Positions 23,946-33,668 are shown, counted from the first letter of the stretch. The stretch is 64,000 nt of DNA from Anaerolineae bacterium (GCA_004297445.1 SCUK01000028.1:17258-81257), one strand, 5' to 3'. Numbers and translations: made by a program. The notes: generated by a model from the letters alone, not told the origin.

Positions 23946-25577
23946 ATGGAAGACTTCATTTTCGGCACCGTTGCCACCGACGAACTAAAACTCCTCAACC
24001 ACCGCGCCACGCAGGAAGGTTTGCAGCATCTGCATCGCCTCTCGCCGGCCATCCCGCAGCCCGGCAAACCGGTCACGCTCACGGTCGTCACCGGCCCTGG
24101 CCAGCCCGCCGAGCGCATGGCCGCGTACCTCACCACCGATGGCCGCGAACCGCGCGGCAGCCGTGGTACCGCCGAAACTGGCGCCGCGATTCCCTTCCAA
24201 CCGGGGCAGGTGATGTGGAACACCCTGCTGTGGGGGTACATCCAGGAGTGGCACGCCGACCTGCCGCCCCAGCCGGATGGCACGCTGGTGCGCTACAAGA
24301 TCAGCGCGTGGTGTGAGCAGGGCGATGAGACCTATGCCGATTGGCCGGAAAGCAAAGTCAAAATCGAACTGGCGACGGATGCCTGGTTCAAGGGCAAGCC
24401 CGCCCCGAACACCGTCCCCGGTGACCCGGCGCGCGGCAAGGTGTTCTCGTATATTGTAGGCAAGGCCCGCGCCCCCAAATGGGCGCACTCGGCGGTGATG
24501 TATCACATCTTCGTGGACCGCTTCTTCCCCGGCCAGGGGCGCGCCTGGCTGCCGGCCCAAAACCTGCATGACCGCCATGGCGGCACGTTGTGGGGCATCG
24601 CCGAGAAACTCGACCACATTGAGCGGCTCGGCGCAAACGCCCTGTGGTTGAGCCCCACCTGGCCCAGCCCGACTCACCACGGCTACGATGTGACCGATTA
24701 TGCACACACCAACCCGCTCCTGGGCGGCGACGAAGCCCTGCGCGCCCTGGTGACCGAAGCCCACCGCCGCGGCATCCGCATCATCCTGGACCTGGTGTGC
24801 AATCACATCTCCAATCATCACCCGCTCTTTGTGGAAGCGTTGAATCAGTCCGCCAGCCCCTACCGTGGCTGGTTCATCTTCGACGACTCGGAAGTCGGCT
24901 ATCGTTCCTTCTTTGGCACGCACCATATGCCGCAGGTCAACCTCGAACACCCCGGCGCGCGCCAGTGGATGCTGGACACGGCGCAATTCTGGCTGCGCGA
25001 GTTCGGCGTGGATGGCTACCGGCTGGACCATGCCAACGGCCCCTCGCCGGATTTCTGGCCGGAGTTCACCGCCGTCTGCGCCGAGGCCAACCCGGAGGCG
25101 TTCGTATTTGGCGAGGTCGTCGAGCCGCCGGACGTACAGAAGGCCTATGAGGGCCGTCTGCACGGCCTGCTGGATTTCCACCTGTGCGACCATCTGCGCA
25201 AGACCTACGGCTACCGCAGCCTGCCGGAAGCGCAACTCGAAACATTCCTGCACCGCCACCGTGCCTTCTTCCCCGACGATGACGAATTCGTCATGCTCAC
25301 CTTCGTGGACAATCACGACATGGACCGCTTCAAGTTCATCGCCGGCGAGGACACCGCCCTGCTCAAGCGGGCCGCACAGATACAGTTCGCCCAGCCGGGC
25401 ACGCCGGTCATCTACTATGGCACTGAGGTCGGGTTGAGCCAGAGCGTGAGCATCAAGGAAGTGAAGCAGTTCGACGCCAGCCGCGCCCCGATGGTCTGGG
25501 ACGAAGCCGCGCAGGATCTGGACTTGTTCGAGTTCTATCAGGGGTTGGTGCGGGCGCGCACGGGTACCGGAAAGTAG
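23946..25577 (+). CDS. GH13 family glycosidase (neopullulanase/amylase type), cytoplasmic
   Basis: The 543-residue protein has no signal peptide. An N-terminal domain (about residues 1-165) precedes the GH13 barrel with DLVCNH, GYRLDHA (Asp361), FGEVVE (Glu390) and FVDNHD (Asp458). It ends soon after the barrel and lacks a full C-terminal beta domain. It would break down imported malto-oligosaccharides in the cytoplasm. It is separated from the lipoprotein amylase by a repeat-rich 126-base gap. No clear ribosome-binding site precedes the ATG. Confidence 0.88.
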   Translation: MEDFIFGTVATDELKLLNHRATQEGLQHLHRLSPAIPQPGKPVTLTVVTGPGQPAERMAAYLTTDGREPRGSRGTAETGAAIPFQPGQVMWNTLLWGYIQEWHADLPPQPDGTLVRYKISAWCEQGDETYADWPESKVKIELATDAWFKGKPAPNTVPGDPARGKVFSYIVGKARAPKWAHSAVMYHIFVDRFFPGQGRAWLPAQNLHDRHGGTLWGIAEKLDHIERLGANALWLSPTWPSPTHHGYDVTDYAHTNPLLGGDEALRALVTEAHRRGIRIILDLVCNHISNHHPLFVEALNQSASPYRGWFIFDDSEVGYRSFFGTHHMPQVNLEHPGARQWMLDTAQFWLREFGVDGYRLDHANGPSPDFWPEFTAVCAEANPEAFVFGEVVEPPDVQKAYEGRLHGLLDFHLCDHLRKTYGYRSLPEAQLETFLHRHRAFFPDDDEFVMLTFVDNHDMDRFKFIAGEDTALLKRAAQIQFAQPGTPVIYYGTEVGLSQSVSIKEVKQFDASRAPMVWDEAAQDLDLFEFYQGLVRARTGTGK

Positions 25578-25615
25578 ACAGAACTGGGGATTAATGGGAC
25601 TGTCATCCTGTCCCT

Positions 25616-25624
25616 TGCTATAAT
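25616..25624 (+). promoter_or_regulatory. Extended -10 box of sbcC
   Basis: TG-C-TATAAT (extended -10) ends 14 bases before the ATG at 25639, giving a leader of about seven bases. Confidence 0.5.
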
Positions 25625-25638
25625 CATCTCTGCCGCCC

Positions 25639-28197
25639 ATGATTCCCATCAAACTTACCCTTGAAGGTTTTCTCTCCTATCGCGACCTGGTGGAACTGGA
25701 CTTCACCTCGTTTGAGCTGGCGTGCATCAGCGGCCCGAACGGGGCGGGGAAATCTTCTTTGTTGGATGCCATCACCTGGGGGCTGTTCGGCGTGGCGCGC
25801 AAACGCGACGACTCCTTGATTCATGCGCAGGCCAACCAGGCCAGCGTGTCCTTCACCTTCCAGTATGAGAGCAACACCTACCGCGTGCTGCGCGCCAAGC
25901 CGCGTGACAAGACCAGCACGCTGGAGTTCCAGATTCAGACCGCAAACGGGGAGTGGAAACCGCTCACCGAGCGCAGCCTGCGTGCCACCGAGCAGAAAAT
26001 AGAAGAAACCCTGCGGCTGGATTACGACACCTTCGTCAACGCTTCCTTCTTTTTGCAGGGCAAAGCCGACCAGTTCACCCAACAGCGCCCCGGCGACCGC
26101 AAGCGTATCCTCACCAGCATCCTTGGCCTGGAAGCCTGGGAAGCCTACCGCAAAGGCGCGTTTGAACGCCGCCGCCAGGTGGAGACACTGATACAGGAAC
26201 GCGAGGGGCGTTTGCAGGAAATCCAGGCCGAGTTGAACGAGGAAGAACCGCGCCGCGTCCGGCTGAAGGAATTGCAGGAACAACTGGCTGGTCTGGCCGA
26301 AGCGCGCGCCGTACACGAGAACGCGCTCACCGAAATGCGCCAGCGCCGCGCTGCCCTGGCCGAACAGGAAAAACTCGCCGCCGCGCTGGCCGCCAGGCTG
26401 GCGCGGGCGCGCCAGACGCTCGAGGACATGGAAGCGCGCCGGGCGGCGCGCGCCGCTGAGCAGGAAATTCACGCCGAAGCGCTCACCCGGGCAAAGGAAA
26501 TCGAGGCCGCCTACGCCGCATGGCAGGCGGCACGCGCCGAACTGGAAGAGTGGGATTCCAGCGCCGCCCAGTTCCATCAGCACCAGGAACGCCGCGCCGA
26601 GCCGCTGGCCGAAATCCAGCGCGAGCAGGCCCGGCTGGAAGCCGAACAGGAATCCCTGCTGGCCGAACAGGAGGAGACCGCCGCGGCGGAAGCAGAGCAG
26701 GCGGAACTCAAGGCGCAGTTGAAGGAACTCACCGCCGCGGCCAAAACGGCAGCCGCCCAACTGGCGGCGCGTGATGAAGCGCTGGCGGCGGTGGGCGCGG
26801 CGCGCGAGGCGCTGGCCGCGGCACGCGCCGAGAACCCGATGCTCAAAGCCGAGATGGATAACCTGAAGGAGTTGATTGACACCCTGGACGAATCGGACGG
26901 CGCAGACTGCCCCACCTGCGGCCAGCCGCTGGCCGGGCACGCCCGCAAGGAACGCGTGGCGCACCTTAAAGCCGAAGGCAAAGAACGCGGCGACAGGTAC
27001 CGCGCCAACCAGGCGTTAATCAAAGAGTCCGAAACGCAATTGAAGGCGCTGGAAAAGCAGGCCGCCGAGTATGAAGGCAGCGACGAAGCGGCGCGTGCCG
27101 CCACCCGCGCCCTGGACCAGGCCAACGACCGGCTGGAGCAGATTGCCGCGCGGTTGAAGGAATGGAAAGCCGCAGGGGCGAAGCGCCTGAAGGAAGTGCA
27201 GAAGGCGCTGGACAAAGAGACCTTCGCCCCCGAAGCGCACAAGACGCTGGCCGCGATTGATGCCGAACTCAAGGCAATTGGCTATGACGCTGCCAGCCAC
27301 GACGCGGCGCGTAAAGCCGAGCAGGCCGGCCGCGCTGCAGATGCCGACCTGCGCGCCCTGGAGAAAGCCCGCGCTGCGCACGAACCGCTGAGCCGCGAAG
27401 TGAATGAACTGGCGGCGCAGATACAAACCCAGCAAACCGAAGTGGGCGAGCAGCAGCGCGCCCAAGAAGATGCGCAGGCGGCGCTGGCAGCCGCCCAGGC
27501 CCAGGCGCCGGATGTGGCCGGGGCGGAAACCCGGTTGCTCGAACTCTCGGAGCAGGAGAATCGCATGCGGGTGGAAGTTGGCGGCGCCAACCAGCGGGTC
27601 AACGTGCTGGCTGACCTGAAAACCCGCAAGGCGGCGCTGGAAGCCGAGCGCGAAGAACTGGCGCACAGCGTCAACCGCTACAAGCAACTGGAACGCGCCT
27701 TCGGCAAGGATGGCGTGCCCGCCATGCTGATTGAACAGGCGTTGCCGCAAATCGAGACCAAGGCCAATGAGATTCTGGAACGCCTTTCCGGCGGCGGCAT
27801 GTCGGTGCGTTTTGTGACGCAGGCGGAATACAAGGACCGCAGCCGCGATGACATGCGCGAAACGCTGGACATCGTCATCAGTGATGCCGCCGGCCACCGG
27901 GATTATGAAATGTATTCCGGCGGCGAGGCGTTCCGCATTAACTTCGCCATCCGGCTGGCGCTCTCCGAGGTGCTGGCCCAGCGCGCCGGGGCGCGCCTGC
28001 AAACGCTGGTCATCGACGAAGGCTTCGGCAGTCAGGACGAGGCCGGCCGCCAACGTTTGATTGAAGCCATCAACGCCGTCAAGCATGAGTTCGCCAAGAT
28101 TCTCGTCATCACCCACATCGACGCCCTCAAAGACGCCTTCCCCAGCCGCATTGAGGTGGAAAAGACGACGCGCGGATCAGTGGTGAGTGTGCGGTGA
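25639..28197 (+). CDS. sbcC: DNA repair ATPase SbcC (Rad50-like)
   Basis: The 852-residue SMC-like ATPase has the Walker A motif GPNGAGKSS near residue 32, two long coiled-coil arms, the zinc hook CPTCGQPL (Cys424 and Cys427) at the arm tip, a signature region YSGGEAFRINFAIRLALSE and Walker B LVIDEGFGSQDE. It is the ATPase partner of SbcD, which is encoded at 14827. Separation of the two genes is unusual. It overlaps the next gene by four bases (GTGA). The leader appears very short. Confidence 0.93.
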   Translation: MIPIKLTLEGFLSYRDLVELDFTSFELACISGPNGAGKSSLLDAITWGLFGVARKRDDSLIHAQANQASVSFTFQYESNTYRVLRAKPRDKTSTLEFQIQTANGEWKPLTERSLRATEQKIEETLRLDYDTFVNASFFLQGKADQFTQQRPGDRKRILTSILGLEAWEAYRKGAFERRRQVETLIQEREGRLQEIQAELNEEEPRRVRLKELQEQLAGLAEARAVHENALTEMRQRRAALAEQEKLAAALAARLARARQTLEDMEARRAARAAEQEIHAEALTRAKEIEAAYAAWQAARAELEEWDSSAAQFHQHQERRAEPLAEIQREQARLEAEQESLLAEQEETAAAEAEQAELKAQLKELTAAAKTAAAQLAARDEALAAVGAAREALAAARAENPMLKAEMDNLKELIDTLDESDGADCPTCGQPLAGHARKERVAHLKAEGKERGDRYRANQALIKESETQLKALEKQAAEYEGSDEAARAATRALDQANDRLEQIAARLKEWKAAGAKRLKEVQKALDKETFAPEAHKTLAAIDAELKAIGYDAASHDAARKAEQAGRAADADLRALEKARAAHEPLSREVNELAAQIQTQQTEVGEQQRAQEDAQAALAAAQAQAPDVAGAETRLLELSEQENRMRVEVGGANQRVNVLADLKTRKAALEAEREELAHSVNRYKQLERAFGKDGVPAMLIEQALPQIETKANEILERLSGGGMSVRFVTQAEYKDRSRDDMRETLDIVISDAAGHRDYEMYSGGEAFRINFAIRLALSEVLAQRAGARLQTLVIDEGFGSQDEAGRQRLIEAINAVKHEFAKILVITHIDALKDAFPSRIEVEKTTRGSVVSVR

Positions 28198-28685
28198 GCG
28201 CCGCGTTCAAGAATTATCTGGAGTGGGAGAAGCAGGTTCCCCGGAGTATCCGTGGGGACAACCTGTGGAAATTGACGCTCTATCGCTCGGCGCTGTTCAT
28301 CAGCGATTTGGCCGAAATAGATTCAGAAACGCTCGAGGCCGACCCCCGCTTTGCCAGCACCGCCGGGCAGTTGGTCGAGTCTGCCACTGTACTTGGTGAC
28401 CACATCGCCGAAGGGTACAGCTTGCCGCCGGGCAAGGACCAGATTGCCAGTTACGAATCCGCTCTGGGCGCAGCCCGGCAGGCGCGCGCCTTGTACCTTC
28501 AGGTCCGGCCGATTCTGGGCCAGAGCGTAGCCGACCATCGCAGTGAACTGCTGGCAAACCTGATCAAAGAGACTATCGCGCAGATGAAATCCCGGCACGA
28601 GAAATCCGCCCGTGAACAGGGTCTGGATTATTTGCGCGCCCGCGACAGCCATGCAGAGGAAATTCCTTTCGCTTCGTTAGATTGA
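28194..28685 (+). CDS. Four-helix bundle protein (23S rRNA IVP-like)
   Basis: A 163-residue helical protein. The pattern LWKLTLYRSALFISDLAE, QLVESATVLGDHIAEGY and YESALGAARQARALYLQ matches the small four-helix bundle family often annotated as S23/IVP or four helix bundle protein; the NIAEGY-like motif is clear. It has an added basic C-terminal tail. Family members have no settled function. The GTG start overlaps the sbcC stop, so it is coupled to sbcC and may interact with it. Confidence 0.7.
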   Translation: MSAAFKNYLEWEKQVPRSIRGDNLWKLTLYRSALFISDLAEIDSETLEADPRFASTAGQLVESATVLGDHIAEGYSLPPGKDQIASYESALGAARQARALYLQVRPILGQSVADHRSELLANLIKETIAQMKSRHEKSAREQGLDYLRARDSHAEEIPFASLD

Positions 28686-28761
28686 CTAAAGGCCGGGGGT
28701 CAGTGGCCGGGATGGGGTGGGCGGATAACAACCGTGCTGCCGCGCGGGTGCCAGCCTTCTC

Positions 28762-28816
28762 TTGACACTGTTCCTAATTCAGACTATTATTGTCCCTGTT
28801 TGTGAACATTCTCACA
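28762..28816 (+). promoter_or_regulatory. ABC exporter promoter with CRP-like site
   Basis: TTGACA (28762-28767), 17 bases, TATTAT (28785-28790). Just downstream, TGTGA-N6-TCACA (28801-28816) matches the CRP/FNR-type half-site pattern exactly. Lying after the start of transcription, it would favour repression. Confidence 0.6.
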
Positions 28817-28841
28817 ATTTGGCCTGATTGCGAGCGTTGCC

Positions 28842-29600
28842 ATGACCGAACCCTCCACTGATGTACTCCTGCGCGCTGAGCGCGTCACCAAGACCTACCA
28901 GATGGGCAGCGTAGAAGTCGACGCGCTGCGCGCCGTGGATTTTGAAGTGCGCCGCGGCGAATTCGTCGCCATCATGGGGCCGTCCGGTTCCGGCAAGTCC
29001 ACCCTGCTGCATCTATTGGGCGGCCTGGACCAGCCCAGCGAAGGCGAAATCACCCTGGCGGGGCAGCCGCTTTCGCAGCTTACCGATGATGAAATCACCA
29101 CCGTCCGGCGGCGCAAGGTGGGTTTCATTTTCCAGTTTTACAACCTACTTCCGACCTTGAGCGCGCAGGAGAACATCGCCCTGCCTCTGGTCATCGACGG
29201 CGAGAATGTGGGCTTGCACACCGCCCGCCTGAACACCCTGATTGACCTGGTCGGCCTCACCGACCGCGGCGACCACCGGCCGGACCAGCTCTCCGGCGGC
29301 CAGCAGCAGCGCGTCGCCATCGCCCGCGCTTTCATCAACCAGCCGGAGATTGTGCTGGCCGACGAGCCCACCGGCAACCTGGACTCGCGCACCGGCACCG
29401 CCATCCTCGAACTGCTGCAGCGCACCTGCCGCGAGATGCAGGCCACCATCCTGATGGTCACCCATGACGCCCGCGCCGCGTCCTACGCGGACCGCGTGGT
29501 CTTCCTGAAAGATGGGCAGGTCGTCCATCATCTCGGCGAAAACGGCAAGGGCAACAGCGTGGAAGCCATCATGGATGTGATGGCCGGGCTGGAACTTTAA
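28842..29600 (+). CDS. ABC transporter ATPase, MacB/LolD type
   Basis: The 252-residue ATPase has Walker [10 protein letters not shown], the Q-loop [11 protein letters not shown], signature [14 protein letters not shown], Walker [13 protein letters not shown] and the switch His in VTHDARAA. The form is that of the MacB/LolD/FtsE group, which drives mechanotransmission rather than transmembrane substrate passage. It is the first gene of an exporter unit with an FtsX-type permease and a membrane-fusion adaptor. A consensus promoter and a CRP-like palindrome lie ahead. Confidence 0.92.
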   Translation: MTEPSTDVLLRAERVTKTYQMGSVEVDALRAVDFEVRRGEFVAIMGPSGSGKSTLLHLLGGLDQPSEGEITLAGQPLSQLTDDEITTVRRRKVGFIFQFYNLLPTLSAQENIALPLVIDGENVGLHTARLNTLIDLVGLTDRGDHRPDQLSGGQQQRVAIARAFINQPEIVLADEPTGNLDSRTGTAILELLQRTCREMQATILMVTHDARAASYADRVVFLKDGQVVHHLGENGKGNSVEAIMDVMAGLEL

Positions 29601-29607
29601 TATGTCC

Positions 29608-29722
29608 TGTCATTCCGAGCGCCAGCGAGGAATCTCGCGAACAAGGTCGAGTTTGCCACGGCGGCTGCGCCGGAAACGAACTATCGCACTCGGGATTCCC
29701 TTCGACTTCGCTCAGGGCAGGC
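29608..29722. repeat. Repeat-derived spacer between ATPase and permease genes
   Basis: The stretch opens GTCATTCCGAGCGCCAGCGA and ends with TTCGACTTCGCTCAGGGCAG, both forms commonly seen as dispersed repeats in Chloroflexota and other genomes. It leaves a 239-base gap within what is otherwise one operon. The open frame across it looks like repeat sequence rather than a gene. Confidence 0.5.
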
Positions 29723-29839
29723 TTTCAGTCGGGGTGGATGCACATTGTGGTCGTGAGTACTCCACCCTCCTTCAGAAAGACAAAACGAATTAATGACAGG
29801 CGGATTTTCCCAGAATTCACTCTAAACATGTTCTAGCTC

Positions 29840-32470
29840 ATGCTCTTCAACCGCCCTTTCCTCGCCCCCTTCGCCTTTGCGCTGCGCAACATGCGCCAGC
29901 GCATGGGCCGCACCCTGCTCACCGGTCTGGGCATCGCGCTGGGCGTTGCGGTCGTCCTGTCCATCGAAATCACCAATGTCAGCACGCTGGACACGATTAA
30001 CACCGTCTTCAATCTTGCGGCCGGGGAAGCCAACCTGCTGGTCTCCACCGACAACCTGCTGGCCGGCATGGGCGAAACCCTGCCGGAAGAATTGGTGGAC
30101 CGCATGGCCGCCTTTGAGGAGGTCGAACTCGCTACTCCCACCTTGCGGGTGAACACGCTGCTGGCGAGCGAAGCCTCGGAATGGGAATTGGAAATCGGGT
30201 TCACCGGCGCCGCCGCGGGCACCATCCTGCAACTGTATGGCGTGGATGTGGTGCGCGACCCTGAACTGCGAGTGTACAAATTCACTGCGGGCCGCTTGCC
30301 GAGCCCCGATGCGTATGAAGCTGTGCTTCCCGCCGACTATGCCGCCGAGAAGGACCTGGCTCTCGGGGATGACCTCGTGCTGCTGGTCCCCGGAAGCGGC
30401 GTGGCGCGGCTGGAAGTCGTGGGCCTGCTCGCCAGCGAGGGCGTGGCGCTGTTCAACAACGGCGTGGTCGCCGTCGCCCCGCTGAGCGTGGTGCAGGAGT
30501 TGTTCAACCACCGCGGCGAAATTGACGAGGTCGGGCTGAAGATTGTCCCGGCGATTGCCAGCGACCCGGATGCCCTGGACGCCCTCAAAGACCGGCTGGA
30601 AGAACGCGTGGGCCGCAACGCCCGCGTGATATACCCGGCGGCGCGCGGCCAGCTGGTCAGCCGTATGCTCGCCAGTTTTCAGGCCGGCCTGCAACTGTTT
30701 TCTGGTATTGCTATCTTCGTCGGCACCTTCTTGATCTACAACACCTTTTCGATGACGGTGGTCGAGCGCACCCGCGAGATCGGCATGATGCGCGCCATTG
30801 GTATGAACCGCTGGCATGTGTTGGGGCTGGTGATGGTCGAAGCGTCCATCCTGGCGGTGGCGGGTTCTGCGGTCGGGCTGGTGTTCGGCGTGGTGCAGGC
30901 GCGCGCCTTGATGCTCGTAACCGGCGCGTTCCTCGCCGCCGGCGATGCCGTCATCACCGTCACGCCGCAGGCGCTGCTGCAAAGCCTGTTCGTCGGCATT
31001 GTCATCACGCTGGGCGCGGCATTGTTCCCCGCCTACCAGGCCACCCGCATCTCGCCACTCGAGGCGCTGCGTGCCCGCGCCCAGACCGGCGAGAAGGTGC
31101 GGCCGGCCGTCTGGGTCACCGGGTTGGTCATGCTGGCCCTCGGATTGGCGAACATTTACGTCATCCCCTACCGAGCCAGCGTGTATTTCAATATCCTCCA
31201 GGGTTCGGTGCTGCTCATCCTGGCCGGGGCCACACTCACCGTGCCGTTGGTGGTGAAGGCGTTGGAAGGCGCGGCGCGGCCCTGGGTCAGGCGCTTGTAT
31301 GGCGGCGAAGGCGCGCTCGGCTCGGCCAACGTGCAGCGCAGCGTCGGGCGCACCACCCTGACCGTGGCGGCTATGATTGTCGCGCTGGCGATGATTGTCG
31401 GCATCGGCTCGATTTCGATTTCCTTTGAAGATGATTTCACCTCATGGATTAACGCCTCGCTGGGCGGCGACCTGTACGTCACCTCGCCGGTCAAGCTGCG
31501 CCAATCGTTCCTCGGCCAGCTGGCCACAGTGGAAGGCGTGGAGGCGGCCACGCCGGCGCGCTTCCACATCGTGCAGGTGGCGGCGCGTTCCTTGCCGCCC
31601 GAAACCGCCGATGATGATGACACGGTGTATTTCGTCGCCATCGAGCCGGAGACCTACCGCCAGGTGAGTTCGGTGGAGTTCACCAGCAATCAGGGTGACC
31701 CCGAAGCCAACTGGCAGGCGCTGGCGGGCGGCGATGCCGTGTTCCTCTCCAGTCAGTTGGCCGAGACTTACAACCTCAATCAGGGCGACACCATCTGGCT
31801 CAAAACCCGCCGCGGCGAAAAACCGTTTCGGGTGGCCGGCGTCATCGTGGATTTCTTCGCCCAGGGGCAGACCATCACCGGCACGTACCGTGACCTTGGC
31901 GCCTATTTCTCTGAGGATGGCGCCGACCGCATCACGGTGAAGGTGGCCGAAGGCTACACCATTGACGAGGTCAGCCAGCGCATCAAGGACCGCTATGGCG
32001 AACAACGCAACTTGAACGTGCAGACGACCACCTCGTTCAAGGCGCAGATTCAGGGACTGCTGGACCAGTCGCTGGCGCTGTTTGACGTGTTGAGCCTGAT
32101 TGGCGTCGTCATCGGTTCGCTCGGTGTGGTGAACACGCTGACGATGAACGTCATCGAGCGGCGGCGCGAGATCGGCGGTCTGCGCTCGCTGGGGATGACG
32201 CGCAACCAGATTGTGCGCATGGTGCTGGCCGAAGCGTTTTCGCTCGGCTTAATGGGCGCGCTCTACGGCCTGGGGTTTGGGTTCGTGCTGGCCCAGGTGA
32301 TGATTCAGTCGATGAACAGCATGAGTGGCTATGACCTTGAATTCGTTTTCAGTCCAACCCCGTTCCTGGTGGGGCTGGCGCTGGCGGCCGGGATTTCCCA
32401 GCTGGCCGCGCTGGCGCCCGCCCGGCGCGGGGCTGCTCTGAACATTGTGGAGGCAATCAAACATGAATAA
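29840..32470 (+). CDS. ABC transporter permease with two FtsX domains
   Basis: An 876-residue membrane protein with two copies of the MacB core: helix, large extracytoplasmic domain, then FtsX three-helix unit. FtsX signatures include MTVVERTREIGMMRAIGM (about residue 310) and MNVIERRREIGGLRSLGM (about 770). The two-domain layout matches single-chain permeases of the LolCDE/MacB-like group in Gram-positive-type bacteria, which export peptides, antibiotics or lipoproteins. It overlaps the adaptor gene by eight bases. No clear ribosome site precedes the ATG at 29840. Confidence 0.9.
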   Translation: MLFNRPFLAPFAFALRNMRQRMGRTLLTGLGIALGVAVVLSIEITNVSTLDTINTVFNLAAGEANLLVSTDNLLAGMGETLPEELVDRMAAFEEVELATPTLRVNTLLASEASEWELEIGFTGAAAGTILQLYGVDVVRDPELRVYKFTAGRLPSPDAYEAVLPADYAAEKDLALGDDLVLLVPGSGVARLEVVGLLASEGVALFNNGVVAVAPLSVVQELFNHRGEIDEVGLKIVPAIASDPDALDALKDRLEERVGRNARVIYPAARGQLVSRMLASFQAGLQLFSGIAIFVGTFLIYNTFSMTVVERTREIGMMRAIGMNRWHVLGLVMVEASILAVAGSAVGLVFGVVQARALMLVTGAFLAAGDAVITVTPQALLQSLFVGIVITLGAALFPAYQATRISPLEALRARAQTGEKVRPAVWVTGLVMLALGLANIYVIPYRASVYFNILQGSVLLILAGATLTVPLVVKALEGAARPWVRRLYGGEGALGSANVQRSVGRTTLTVAAMIVALAMIVGIGSISISFEDDFTSWINASLGGDLYVTSPVKLRQSFLGQLATVEGVEAATPARFHIVQVAARSLPPETADDDDTVYFVAIEPETYRQVSSVEFTSNQGDPEANWQALAGGDAVFLSSQLAETYNLNQGDTIWLKTRRGEKPFRVAGVIVDFFAQGQTITGTYRDLGAYFSEDGADRITVKVAEGYTIDEVSQRIKDRYGEQRNLNVQTTTSFKAQIQGLLDQSLALFDVLSLIGVVIGSLGVVNTLTMNVIERRREIGGLRSLGMTRNQIVRMVLAEAFSLGLMGALYGLGFGFVLAQVMIQSMNSMSGYDLEFVFSPTPFLVGLALAAGISQLAALAPARRGAALNIVEAIKHE

Positions 32471-33668
32471 GAAACTCGTTATCGGCATCCCGGTGGGCCT
32501 GGCTGTGCTGGCCCTGGCGTTTTTTGGCTATCGCCAGTTCCTCGCGCCGGTGCCCGCCACGCCCACCGCCGGCGCCGGGGCGGTTGGCACAACCCAGACC
32601 GGGCCGGATGTCATCTCCGCCGAAGGACGCGTCCAGCCGGCGCGTTCGGTGCGGCTCTCCTTCAGCAGCGGCGGGCAGGTGGCCGAAGTGCTGGTGCGGG
32701 TGGGTGACGTGGTAACCGAAGGCCAGCCGCTGGCACGCCTCGAGGACCGCGCCGCAGCCGAGGCCGCGCTGGCTGCCGCCGACCTGGAACTGGAAGCCGC
32801 CCAGCAGGCCTTTGATGCGTTGACTGAAGACCTGGACCTGGCGCGGGCGGTCGCGCAACGCGCCGTTGCTGTGGCACGCGCTGATGTGCGCGACTCCGAG
32901 CGCCGGGTGACCAACCTCGACTCGCCCAGCAAACAGACCGAGATTGACCGGGCGCAGGCCAATGTGGTGCTTCTGGAAGACCAGCTGGACAAAGCGCGCG
33001 ATGCCTACGAACCCTATGCCGACAAGCCCGAATCCAACCTGACGCGCGCCGTGCTTCAGCAGAAATTCGCCGCCGCCCAGCAGGCCTATGACGATGCCGT
33101 GCGCTTGCTCAACAACCTCGAAGGCACTGCCGACGAAATCGATGTGGCGACGGCCGCCGCCGACCTGGCGTTGGCGCGTGCCCGCCGGGCCGATGCCGAG
33201 CGCGCCCTGGCCGACCTGGCGAACGGGCCCGACCCGGACGCGCTGGCGCTGGCCGAGCGCCGCCTGGCCAGTGCCCAGGCCCAGCGCGCCGCGGCCCAGG
33301 ATGCCCTCGACCGCATGGAATTGCGCGCTCCCTTTGCGGGCACCGTGGTCAGCGTGGACCTCGAAGCCGGTGAATTCGCCGTGCCCGGCACGTCGCAGGT
33401 GGTGCTGGCAGATGTAAGCGCCTGGGAAGCGGAAACCACCGACCTCTCCGAAGGGGATGTCGCCCTGCTGGCGGTCGGAATGCCGGTCACTGTGTCGCTG
33501 GATGCGTTTCCCGGCGAGACCTTCGAAGGCGTCATCATTGAAATCGGTTTGCTGGGGCAGGATGTGCGCGGCCAGATTACCTATCCGGTGACCGTGACCT
33601 TTGACCCCGGTGATGTGCCGGTGCGCTGGGGCATGACCGCCTTTGTGGATGTGGCCGTCGAGGACTAG
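32463..33668 (+). CDS. Periplasmic adaptor (membrane-fusion) protein of the ABC exporter
   Basis: The 401-residue HlyD/MacA-type adaptor has an N-terminal membrane anchor (residues 5-22), a biotinyl-lipoyl-like half motif (GRVQPARSVRLSFSSGGQVAEVLVRVGDVV, quoted in part as VRLSFSSGG and VLVRVGD), a long coiled-coil hairpin rich in Ala, Glu and Arg (about 95-280), the second lipoyl half LRAPFAGTVVSVDLEAGE and a beta-barrel domain. It would link the permease to external partners. The ATG at 32463 is used; the frame's earlier start would lie inside the permease. A terminator follows. Confidence 0.9.
   Translation: MNKKLVIGIPVGLAVLALAFFGYRQFLAPVPATPTAGAGAVGTTQTGPDVISAEGRVQPARSVRLSFSSGGQVAEVLVRVGDVVTEGQPLARLEDRAAAEAALAAADLELEAAQQAFDALTEDLDLARAVAQRAVAVARADVRDSERRVTNLDSPSKQTEIDRAQANVVLLEDQLDKARDAYEPYADKPESNLTRAVLQQKFAAAQQAYDDAVRLLNNLEGTADEIDVATAAADLALARARRADAERALADLANGPDPDALALAERRLASAQAQRAAAQDALDRMELRAPFAGTVVSVDLEAGEFAVPGTSQVVLADVSAWEAETTDLSEGDVALLAVGMPVTVSLDAFPGETFEGVIIEIGLLGQDVRGQITYPVTVTFDPGDVPVRWGMTAFVDVAVED

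Noticed and set aside
29602..29793. Open frame with a CHSERQRGIS... protein after the ABC ATPase gene
   Set aside because: The translated phrases (HSERQRGIS, FDFAQGRL) are what dispersed repeats encode in many genomes. There is no ribosome site, and the DNA is palindrome-derived. Listed as a repeat instead.
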